Assembly (NCBI GenBank): GCA_934120315.1
Contig: CAKOTX010000002.1
Span: forward strand, 124,001-188,000
Length of the DNA: 64,000 nt
Source of the DNA: an uncultured Clostridia bacterium
GTDB lineage: Bacteria > Bacillota > Clostridia > TANB77 > CAG-508
Direction: 5' to 3'
The notes beneath the pieces were generated by a model that had not been told where the DNA came from, did not search any database, and was given only the letters and a program-made list of their open reading frames with translations. A program made the translations under genes and the position numbers. Of this stretch, positions 8,533-15,183 are shown in pieces (the first letter of the stretch is position 1; each line of letters begins with the position of its first letter).

Positions 8533-9771
8533 TTATGGTGTTTCTGCAAGTGTTAAAGTAATATCTTTTTCTTCACCATTTCTATTAATTTTTAAAGTCA
8601 TAGTGTCACCGATTTGATGTTTATTTTTTATTTCAGTTAATTCATCCATAGTTTTTATATCTGTGCCATCAGCTTTTATTATGATGTCACCAGCTTGTAA
8701 TCCAGCTTTTTCAGCAGGTGAGAAGTTTTGTACACTTCTAACATAAACACCTAAAGTTGCTAAGCTATATCTTTTTACAGTGTCATTGTCTAAGTCTAAA
8801 CCTGTAATACCAATATATGGTCTTAAAACTTTGCTATGGTCTTTTAATTGAGAAATTACATCGAGAGTTGAATTTATTGGAATAGCAAATCCAATTCCTT
8901 CTACACCAGAACCTGATAATTTCAAAGTATTGATACCAATAACTTTTCCTTCACTATTTACAAGAGCACCACCACTGTTACCAGAGTTGATTGCGGCATC
9001 TGTTTGGATACATACATATTTTGTTCCATCAGATTCAACTTCTCTATTTACAGCACTGATAATTCCTGTAGTAACAGTTGTATCTAGTCCAAGAGGGCTA
9101 CCAACTGCCATTGCAAATTCACCAACAACAGCTTGGTCTGAATCAGCAAATTCAGCAGCTGTTAGACCTGTTTTTTCAATTTTTAAAACTGCTAAGTCTG
9201 TTTGTGAATCTTTTCCTACAATTTTAGCATCATATGTTTCGTCAGAACCATATAGTTTTACTTTTACTGATGTTGCATCAGATAAGCTGTAGTAAGAATA
9301 AGATGAGTTTGATGAACTTGAATCTACAACATGGTTGTTTGTTACAATATAACCATCATCACTTATAATAATTCCAGAACCAGTTGCTGTTGCTTCTGTA
9401 GTTGTTGGTGAGCCAAAACTAAAGAATGAATTAGAAGTGGCTTTATAAGTAACTTGAATTCCTACTATTGATGGTAAGATTTTGTTAGCAGCAAAAACAG
9501 CTGTATTTGAATAATTTGAAAGTGATACTAAATTAGTTGTTGTGCCTGTTGCTGTTGAAGTTTGTACAGTTGAGTTTGTTGTTTTGTTTTCTCCTATTAA
9601 TTTTTCTTTTATAGATGGTACTCCAAAACATGTTCCTATTACTAAAGAACATCCTACAATACCGCTAAAAAATGGTACTAATACTGATTTACCAAATCCG
9701 TTTGATTGTTTAAAATTTGCATTTGAAGTTTTGCTTGAGATTACTTCAAATCTGTTTTCATTTTCGTCCAT
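8533..9771 (-). CDS. htrA: HtrA/DegP-type membrane serine protease with PDZ domain
   Basis: This is a 412-aa surface quality-control protease. It has a cytoplasmic N-terminus, one membrane helix at about residues 30-50, a Ser/Thr-rich linker and a trypsin-like domain with the triad H147 (TNNHVVD), D192 (SQTDLAVL) and S266 (GNSGGAL). One C-terminal PDZ domain follows (PAEKAGLQAGDII). The length is typical of Firmicutes HtrA. On the minus strand AAGGAGG lies 7 nt before the ATG. The upstream region lacks a good -35 but has three TTHACA hexamers at 11-bp spacing, suggesting control by a response regulator of the CssR/PhoP kind. Confidence 0.97.
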   Translation of the reverse strand: MDENENRFEVISSKTSNANFKQSNGFGKSVLVPFFSGIVGCSLVIGTCFGVPSIKEKLIGENKTTNSTVQTSTATGTTTNLVSLSNYSNTAVFAANKILPSIVGIQVTYKATSNSFFSFGSPTTTEATATGSGIIISDDGYIVTNNHVVDSSSSNSSYSYYSLSDATSVKVKLYGSDETYDAKIVGKDSQTDLAVLKIEKTGLTAAEFADSDQAVVGEFAMAVGSPLGLDTTVTTGIISAVNREVESDGTKYVCIQTDAAINSGNSGGALVNSEGKVIGINTLKLSGSGVEGIGFAIPINSTLDVISQLKDHSKVLRPYIGITGLDLDNDTVKRYSLATLGVYVRSVQNFSPAEKAGLQAGDIIIKADGTDIKTMDELTEIKNKHQIGDTMTLKINRNGEEKDITLTLAETP

Positions 9772-9821
9772 TGTCAGGACCTCCTTTTTCTGTATTTACA
9801 TTTTATAGAATACACTATGTT

Positions 9822-9849
9822 TGTGAAAGAATTGTGAATAAGATGTAAA
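9822..9849 (-). promoter_or_regulatory. three 11-bp-phased hexamers upstream of htrA
   Basis: Plus-strand TGTGAA (9822-9827), TGTGAA (9833-9838) and TGTAAA (9844-9849) read TTTACA-N5-TTCACA-N5-TTCACA in the htrA direction. This is the layout of an OmpR/PhoB-family response-regulator site. Confidence 0.5.
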
Positions 9850-9875
9850 AACTAAAAATATTTTTGAAATTTTTC

Positions 9876-9904
9876 TTGAAAATAAGTGGAGAGGCATATA
9901 TAAT
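9876..9904 (+). promoter_or_regulatory. sigmaA promoter for pilin-like gene and rnhB
   Basis: TTGAAA (9876-9881), a 17-bp spacer and perfect TATAAT (9899-9904) precede the pilin-like gene. Confidence 0.88.
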
Positions 9905-9936
9905 ATATGTAATAAAAATTTGGAAGGATGAATAAT

Positions 9937-10461
9937 TTGAAAAATCAAAATGGAAAAACAAGTATAGTATTAATAATAATTATAGTTTTAATAATAGGTA
10001 TGGCAACAATATTAGTTAGATATTTGAGAGGAATGATTGTAGTTTCTAAATTGCAAGATTTAAAAACAAATATGCTTATTATGCAGGCTGAAACTAAAAA
10101 AGGATTAGAAAAAGTGTGTTTTCAGACAGCAAATCTAAATAAAGAAAACGAAGAAGATAATGCAAAAATTGAACAGGCAAAAGCAGAAAATTTAATTGGA
10201 ATAAAATTATCAGATGCAAGTGAAGATGTAAAAGAGAGTGTATCGTGGTTACCTCAAGATGTTGGAATAGATGATAATTGTTATTATCTTGATGACGAAA
10301 CATTAGAAAAAATAGGAATAAAAGATGGACATATAATGCAATATAAATATTTTATTGTAAAATATGATTTCACAAATACAACAGCAGAAATAATTACTAC
10401 AAAAGGTTATAATGGAAATTATACATTAACACAAATCATTCAATTAGCAAAGGACGAATAA
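9937..10461 (+). CDS. small membrane protein with pilin-like architecture, function unknown
   Basis: The 174-aa protein starts with a short polar leader (MKNQNGKTS), one strongly hydrophobic helix (IVLIIIIVLIIGMATILV) and a long amphipathic helix. A globular C-terminal part ends in YKYFIVKYDFTNTTAEIITTKGY. This resembles a type IV pilin or pseudopilin, but no clear G/FTLIE prepilin-peptidase site is visible and no pilus genes are nearby. TTG 9937 is chosen because GGAAGG ends 9 nt before it; ATG 9928 directly abuts the SD and is too close. It is followed after 2 nt by rnhB. Confidence 0.6.
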   Translation: MKNQNGKTSIVLIIIIVLIIGMATILVRYLRGMIVVSKLQDLKTNMLIMQAETKKGLEKVCFQTANLNKENEEDNAKIEQAKAENLIGIKLSDASEDVKESVSWLPQDVGIDDNCYYLDDETLEKIGIKDGHIMQYKYFIVKYDFTNTTAEIITTKGYNGNYTLTQIIQLAKDE

Positions 10462-10463
10462 AA

Positions 10464-11090
10464 ATGAAAGAAAAAGAAGAAGCAAGATTAATATTATTAA
10501 AAGAAGAAGAAAAAGAATTAAGAAAAAAAGGATTTTCAACAATTTGTGGAATAGATGAAGCTGGAAGGGGACCACTTGCTGGTCCTGTTGTTGTTGCCAG
10601 TGTAATTATGCCAGAAAATTCTATGATAGAAGGAGTAAATGACTCTAAGAAAATTTCAGAGAAAAAAAGAGAGAAACTTTATGATGAAATAATAAATGAA
10701 GCAATTAGTTATGGCGTAGGTATTATAGGACAAGATGAAATTGATGAAATCAATATTTTAAATGCTACAAAAAAAGGTTTAACAATGTCATTACAAGAAT
10801 TGACAGTAAAGCCAGATTTGATTATAGTCGATGCCCTAACACATATTGATACAATGGGAATACCATATGAATCAATAATAAAAGGTGATGCAAAATGTTA
10901 TTCAATTGCTGCTGCATCAATTATTGCAAAAGTTACAAGGGACAGAATTATGAGAGAATGGGATAAAGTTTATCCTCAATATGGATTTGAAAAACATAAA
11001 GGATATGGAACTGCTGCACATATTGCAGCTATTAGAGAATATGGATTATGTCCAATTCACAGAAGGAGTTTCACTACACATTTTATTTAG
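10464..11090 (+). CDS. rnhB: ribonuclease HII
   Basis: RNase HII nicks RNA-DNA hybrids and removes misincorporated ribonucleotides. The 208-aa protein has GIDEAGRGPLAGP with catalytic D31 and E32, IIVDALTH (D123) and GDAKCYSIAAASIIAKVTRD. The C-terminal FEKHKGYGTAAH and PIHRRSF are family hallmarks. It is co-transcribed with the preceding pilin-like gene and its end lies 11 nt before pdp. Confidence 0.97.
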   Translation: MKEKEEARLILLKEEEKELRKKGFSTICGIDEAGRGPLAGPVVVASVIMPENSMIEGVNDSKKISEKKREKLYDEIINEAISYGVGIIGQDEIDEINILNATKKGLTMSLQELTVKPDLIIVDALTHIDTMGIPYESIIKGDAKCYSIAAASIIAKVTRDRIMREWDKVYPQYGFEKHKGYGTAAHIAAIREYGLCPIHRRSFTTHFI

Positions 11091-11101
11091 GAGGAATACA
11101 A

Positions 11102-12358
11102 ATGAATATATTAGATATTATATCTAAAAAAAGAGATTCAAAAGAATTGAGTAAAGAAGAGATAGAGTATTTTGTTAAAGAATATACTGATGGTAATATC
11201 ACAGATTATCAAGCATCTGCATTAATTATGGCTATTTATATTAATGGAATGAATGATAGAGAAATTACAGATTTAACATTAGCAATGGCGTATTCAGGAG
11301 ATGTGTTGGATTTATCAAAATTCGGAGAAAATGTTGTAGATAAACATAGTACAGGAGGAGTGGGAGATAAGGTATCTATAATATTACTTCCAATTATTGC
11401 TGCTTTAGGAGTTCCAGTAGCAAAGATGTCAGGAAGAGGTTTAGGCTTTACAGGTGGTACAGTTGATAAAATGGAATCAATTCCAGGGTATAGAACAAAT
11501 ATAGGAATTGATGAATTTATTTCTAATGTAGAAAAAGTTGGAATAAGTATGATTGGTCAAACAATGAATTTGGCACCAGCAGATAAGAAAATTTATGCAT
11601 TAAGAGACACTATTGCATGTGTTGAAAATATCCCATTAATTGCGTCAAGTATTATGAGCAAAAAAATAGCTAGTGGGGCAAATAAAATAGTTATAGATGT
11701 AACTGTTGGAAAAGGTGCATTTATGAAAACAAAAGAAGACGCTCAAAAATTGGCAGAGCAAATGGTTAGAATAGGAGAACTAGCTGGAAAAGAAGTAAGA
11801 TGTGTGTTAACACCTATGGATCAACCATTGGGATATGCAGTTGGCAATACATTAGAAGTAATTGAAGCAATTAATTTTCTAAAAGGAGATATGCCAGAGG
11901 ACTTAAAAGAAGTTGTTTTAGAATTAGGTGCTAATATGTTGCAACTAGCTGGAAAAGGTGAAAACTTAGAAGAAAATAGATTAAAAATGTTAGAAACAAT
12001 TCAAAATGGAAAAGCATTTGAAAAATTTAAAGAGATGGTTGCAAATCAAGGGGGAGATATATCTTATTTAGAGGATACTACAAAATTTGAAAAATCTAAA
12101 TATATATCTGCTGTTGTGACAGAAAAAACAGGAATTATAAAAGAAATAAATGCAGAAGAAATTGGAAAATTAGCTTGTTATTTAGGAGCTGGAAGAGTAA
12201 GAAAAGAAGATGGAATAGAAAAGAATGTTGGAATTATATTAAACAAAAAAATAGGTGATGAAGTTGAAAGAGGAGACTTCTTAGCATATATTTGTGCAAA
12301 TGATGAAGAAAAATTAAGAGAAGCAGAAAGCAAAATATTGGAAATTATAAAAATATAG
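11102..12358 (+). CDS. pdp: pyrimidine-nucleoside (thymidine) phosphorylase
   Basis: The enzyme phosphorolyses thymidine, deoxyuridine or uridine to base plus (deoxy)ribose-1-phosphate for nucleoside salvage. The 418-aa protein carries the helical N-domain, the phosphate-binding KHSTGGVGDKVS, and SGRGLGFTGGTVDKMES, where most relatives have H in place of F in GLGHTGGT. A C-terminal domain ends in RGDFLAYICAN. The start at 11102 is set by AGGAGG 7 nt upstream; the frame is also open from 11048 inside rnhB. Whether it prefers thymidine (DeoA) or accepts uridine as well (Pdp) cannot be told. Confidence 0.93.
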   Translation: MNILDIISKKRDSKELSKEEIEYFVKEYTDGNITDYQASALIMAIYINGMNDREITDLTLAMAYSGDVLDLSKFGENVVDKHSTGGVGDKVSIILLPIIAALGVPVAKMSGRGLGFTGGTVDKMESIPGYRTNIGIDEFISNVEKVGISMIGQTMNLAPADKKIYALRDTIACVENIPLIASSIMSKKIASGANKIVIDVTVGKGAFMKTKEDAQKLAEQMVRIGELAGKEVRCVLTPMDQPLGYAVGNTLEVIEAINFLKGDMPEDLKEVVLELGANMLQLAGKGENLEENRLKMLETIQNGKAFEKFKEMVANQGGDISYLEDTTKFEKSKYISAVVTEKTGIIKEINAEEIGKLACYLGAGRVRKEDGIEKNVGIILNKKIGDEVERGDFLAYICANDEEKLREAESKILEIIKI

Positions 12359-12366
12359 TTTACATA

Positions 12367-12394
12367 TTGCAAAAAATGCAATTTGTGTTATAAT
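12367..12394 (+). promoter_or_regulatory. putative promoter with palindromic spacer upstream of the small membrane protein and cdaA
   Basis: TTGCAA (12367-12372), a 16-bp spacer and TATAAT (12389-12394). The palindrome ATTGCA-AAAA-TGCAAT (12366-12381) overlaps the -35 and could be an operator. Confidence 0.6.
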
Positions 12395-12434
12395 ATAAAT
12401 TGTATTAAAAATATATAGAGAGGAAGTTTATTAT

Positions 12435-12602
12435 ATGAAAAATAAAGAAAAGAAAATAGAGAAAAAAGAAGAAAATGTAAAAGTAAAAACAAAAGTTGAT
12501 GGGAAGGCAATTTTTACAAAAGTAATGGCAGTATTTCTATTAGTTTTAATGATATTAGCATCATCAGCAACATGTATTTATTATGTAGTTCAAAGTTTAT
12601 AA
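12435..12602 (+). CDS. 55-aa single-pass membrane protein upstream of cdaA
   Basis: ATG 12435 to TAA 12600-12602 encodes a highly basic N-terminal half (MKNKEKKIEKKEENVKVKTK) followed by one membrane helix (VMAVFLLVLMILASSATCIY). GAGAGGAAG lies upstream at suitable distance, and the promoter at 12367 is immediately before it. It precedes cdaA by 31 nt and is probably in the same transcript. I do not recognise the family; a partner of the membrane-bound CdaA is a guess from position only. Confidence 0.7.
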   Translation: MKNKEKKIEKKEENVKVKTKVDGKAIFTKVMAVFLLVLMILASSATCIYYVVQSL

Positions 12603-12633
12603 TACATACTAAAGATGAGGAGAGATATTAGAT

Positions 12634-13563
12634 ATGAAAGAAATAGGAAATATATTAAATAGTTTTTATGAACAAAATATACTAACATATATACAAATGT
12701 ATCAAGAATATCCTATCAAATTAGTTTCATTAATATTAGATATTGCAATTGTCATATTTTTAGCTTATGAATTATTAAGAATAGTAAAAGATTCAAGAGC
12801 TTGGCAATTGGTAAAAGGAATTGCGTTTTTGGTTGTTGCCACTGCATTAAGTGGATTGCTTAATTTACATATATTAAATTATATATTATCAACAGTAATG
12901 GATTGGGGAGTAATACTTATAATAATTATATTCCAACCAGAAATAAGAAGAGCATTAGAACAACTAGGAGGAACTAATAGATTTTCCAGATTTTTTGGAT
13001 TTGACAAAGATATTATAACAAAAACAAAAGAAGATATTTATAAGATTGTCATAGCAGTTTATGAACTAGCAAAAAATAAAACAGGTGCATTAATTGTTAT
13101 GGAAAGAGATATTCAAATAAAAGATATTATTGCAACAGGAATACCTATGAATGCTGAAGTATCACCACAATTATTAGTAAATATATTTGTGCCTAATACA
13201 CCATTACATGATGGGGCAGTTGTAATTAGTAATAACAAAATTGCAGCAGCAGCTTGTATGTTGCCATTAGCAAGTGATCAAGATATAGCAAAAGAACTTG
13301 GAACTAGACATAGAGCTGGAATTGGAATATCAAAAGAATCAGATAGTATTGCAATTATTGTATCAGAAGAAACAGGAAAAGTTTCAGTTGCAAAAGATGG
13401 AACTTTAATTGCAGATGTTAGAGAAGATGCTTTAAAGAAAATATTGATTAGTAATATAGTAACCAAAAGATTGAATGAAGCAAAAATAAAAAAAGAAAAA
13501 AGAACAATTAAACAAAAAGTAAGAAATATTTTTAAGAAAAAAGAAGAGGCAAAGAAAGAATGA
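12634..13563 (+). CDS. cdaA: membrane diadenylate cyclase CdaA (DisA-N/DAC domain)
   Basis: CdaA makes the second messenger c-di-AMP, which controls osmolyte transport and wall homeostasis. The 309-aa protein has three N-terminal membrane helices within residues about 25-105, then a DAC domain with the catalytic DGA motif (LHDGAVVI, near residue 193) and the RHR motif (GTRHRAGIGIS, near 226). A long Lys-rich C-terminal tail follows. In most Firmicutes cdaA is followed by cdaR and glmM; here it overlaps truA by 4 nt (ATGA) and no cdaR is seen. Confidence 0.95.
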   Translation: MKEIGNILNSFYEQNILTYIQMYQEYPIKLVSLILDIAIVIFLAYELLRIVKDSRAWQLVKGIAFLVVATALSGLLNLHILNYILSTVMDWGVILIIIIFQPEIRRALEQLGGTNRFSRFFGFDKDIITKTKEDIYKIVIAVYELAKNKTGALIVMERDIQIKDIIATGIPMNAEVSPQLLVNIFVPNTPLHDGAVVISNNKIAAAACMLPLASDQDIAKELGTRHRAGIGISKESDSIAIIVSEETGKVSVAKDGTLIADVREDALKKILISNIVTKRLNEAKIKKEKRTIKQKVRNIFKKKEEAKKE

Positions 13564-14297
13564 GAAACATCAAACTAACAATTGAATATGATGGAAAAGA
13601 TTTTAATGGATGGCAAAAACAGCCTAATAAATTGAATATTCAAGGCACAATAGAACAAGCAATAAAAATGATAACAGGTGAAGATGTTGAATTAAATGCA
13701 TCAGGTAGAACAGATGCAGGAGTTCATGCATTTGGACAAGTTGCTAATTTTAAAACCAATTCACAAATTCCAATTGATAAATTTGCTATTGCAATAAATT
13801 CAAGATTAAAAAAGTCAATAGTAATAAAAAAAGCAGAAGAGGTTGACGAAAGATTTCATAGTAGATTAAATTGTAAAAGAAAAACATATAGATATGTTAT
13901 AAATAATTCACCAGAAGGTACAGCAATATACAGAAATTTAGAGACACATATTCCTCAAAAATTAGATGTTGAAGCAATGAAAAAGGCTGTAAAATATTTT
14001 GAAGGAGAACATGATTTTAAGGCATTTAAGGCAAGTGGGACAAGTAGCAAAAGCAGTGTTAGAACAATATATGAAGCAAAAGTATATCAAAATGGAGACA
14101 GAATTTTCATAGAATTAACAGGAAATGGATTCTTATATAATATGGTAAGAATAATTGCAGGAACATTAGTTGAAGTTGGTTTAGGAAAAATAGAAGCAGA
14201 AAAAATTCCACATATAATCCAAAGCGAAAAAAGGGAAAATGCAGGTAAAACATTACCTCCAAATGGATTATATTTGTTACAAGTTGAATATAATTAG
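13560..14297 (+). CDS. truA: tRNA pseudouridine synthase A
   Basis: TruA isomerises uridines 38-40 of tRNA anticodon stem-loops. The 245-aa protein shows the TruA start YDGKDFNGWQKQP and the catalytic motif SGRTDAGVHA with D52. The tyrosine motif KRKTYRYVI and the C-terminal NGFLYNMVRIIAGTLVEVG are also present. Its ATG overlaps the cdaA stop, so the two are translationally coupled. Confidence 0.97.
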   Translation: MRNIKLTIEYDGKDFNGWQKQPNKLNIQGTIEQAIKMITGEDVELNASGRTDAGVHAFGQVANFKTNSQIPIDKFAIAINSRLKKSIVIKKAEEVDERFHSRLNCKRKTYRYVINNSPEGTAIYRNLETHIPQKLDVEAMKKAVKYFEGEHDFKAFKASGTSSKSSVRTIYEAKVYQNGDRIFIELTGNGFLYNMVRIIAGTLVEVGLGKIEAEKIPHIIQSEKRENAGKTLPPNGLYLLQVEYN

Positions 14298-14369
14298 AAA
14301 GTAACAGAAATATAAGTAGGGTCATAAAATATACCAGAACATAAATAGATAGAAAGGAATGGTATAAAG

Positions 14370-14900
14370 ATGACAATACTTATATTTTTTGCTGTAATAT
14401 TAGTTGCCATAATATTGGCTATATTTTTAAATAGATTAGTTAAATGTCCTTGGTTAATTGGATTAATATTTTTCTCAATTGCACTTTTAGTTGCTATAAT
14501 TTTATCTAACTTAAACTTAGTTATATTAGCTATAATAGTTGGAGCGGTTGGTTTTATTGCAGCATTTTTGGATTGTATTATAAAAAGTTCATGCTTTTTC
14601 AGAGATAACAAATGTTTAACATGTTACAATCCTTATGAAGTTTTAAGCTCAAATGATAACATAAACAATGGAAATAGCAACAATAATGGCTGTGGCAATA
14701 ATTCAAGTGATACACTGGCTATTGTTAACAGTAATGGAGATGTTATTGCTAGGATAAGAGGAAATTCAATAAGCTGTTATGATGAACAAGATACAGGATG
14801 TGGTTGCAATAGAGAAGATAGTGTATTATTAAATGAAAATAATAATTCATCAACAATTAATTCTACTTATTATGGATGTTCAAGAAGGTATAGAAGATGA
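14370..14900 (+). CDS. three-helix membrane protein with Asn/Cys-rich tail
   Basis: The 176-aa protein has three hydrophobic helices within residues 1-72; the N-terminal part faintly recalls DUF2651 (YbeF-like). A tail of about 100 residues follows, rich in Asn, Ser and Cys, with pairs such as CLTC, CGC and YYGC. The many Cys residues could form disulfides or bind metal if exposed. The family is not recognised with confidence. AGAAAGGA lies 11 nt upstream. It stands alone between truA and the tRNA gene. Confidence 0.6.
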   Translation: MTILIFFAVILVAIILAIFLNRLVKCPWLIGLIFFSIALLVAIILSNLNLVILAIIVGAVGFIAAFLDCIIKSSCFFRDNKCLTCYNPYEVLSSNDNINNGNSNNNGCGNNSSDTLAIVNSNGDVIARIRGNSISCYDEQDTGCGCNREDSVLLNENNNSSTINSTYYGCSRRYRR

Positions 14901-14926
14901 AAAATTAAAAAAATTTCGAATAGTAC

Positions 14927-14955
14927 TTGACAAAAATGGTAATACCTATTATAAT
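14927..14955 (+). promoter_or_regulatory. consensus sigmaA promoter of tRNA-Met
   Basis: Perfect TTGACA (14927-14932), 17-bp spacer and perfect TATAAT (14950-14955), 22 nt before the tRNA. Confidence 0.95.
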
Positions 14956-14977
14956 AAGTACTGTTCAAGATTTTTAT

Positions 14978-15054
14978 GGCGAAGTAGCTCAGTTGGCTAG
15001 AGCATCCGGTTCATACCCGGCAGGTCGGCGGTTCGAATCCACCCTTCGCTACCA
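14978..15054 (+). tRNA. tRNA-Met (CAT), elongator type
   Basis: The 77-nt cloverleaf has the CCA end encoded: acceptor GGCGAAG/CTTCGCT, D-arm GCTC...GAGC, anticodon loop TTCATAC and T-loop TTCGAAT. The anticodon stem is CCGG/CCGG without the initiator-type GGG/CCC, so this is elongator Met rather than fMet or Ile2. Three weak pairs are visible: G1-U72, U27 opposite C43, and C51 opposite A63 in the T-stem. Confidence 0.96.
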
Positions 15055-15057
15055 TCG

Positions 15058-15086
15058 AAAAAGAACTCGAAAGAGTTCTTTTTTTT
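15058..15086 (+). terminator. terminator of tRNA-Met
   Basis: AAGAACTC-GAAA-GAGTTCTT forms an 8-bp stem with a GNRA tetraloop, followed by a run of T residues. Confidence 0.93.
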
Positions 15087-15119
15087 ATGAAAATTTATTC
15101 AAAATTCCCAATAAAAATC

Positions 15120-15148
15120 TTGATATTTTTAGATAAGCATAGTAAAAT
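15120..15148 (+). promoter_or_regulatory. sigmaA promoter for the 775-aa protein and era
   Basis: TTGATA (15120-15125), a 17-bp spacer and TAAAAT (15143-15148). Confidence 0.8.
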
Positions 15149-15183
15149 ATATTTTGAAGAAAGGATTGAGAGGAGAGAATATT

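Noticed and set aside
14927..15136. 69-aa plus-strand frame overlapping the tRNA gene
   Set aside because: It is the translation of the tRNA and its promoter and terminator; the start is inside the -35 box.
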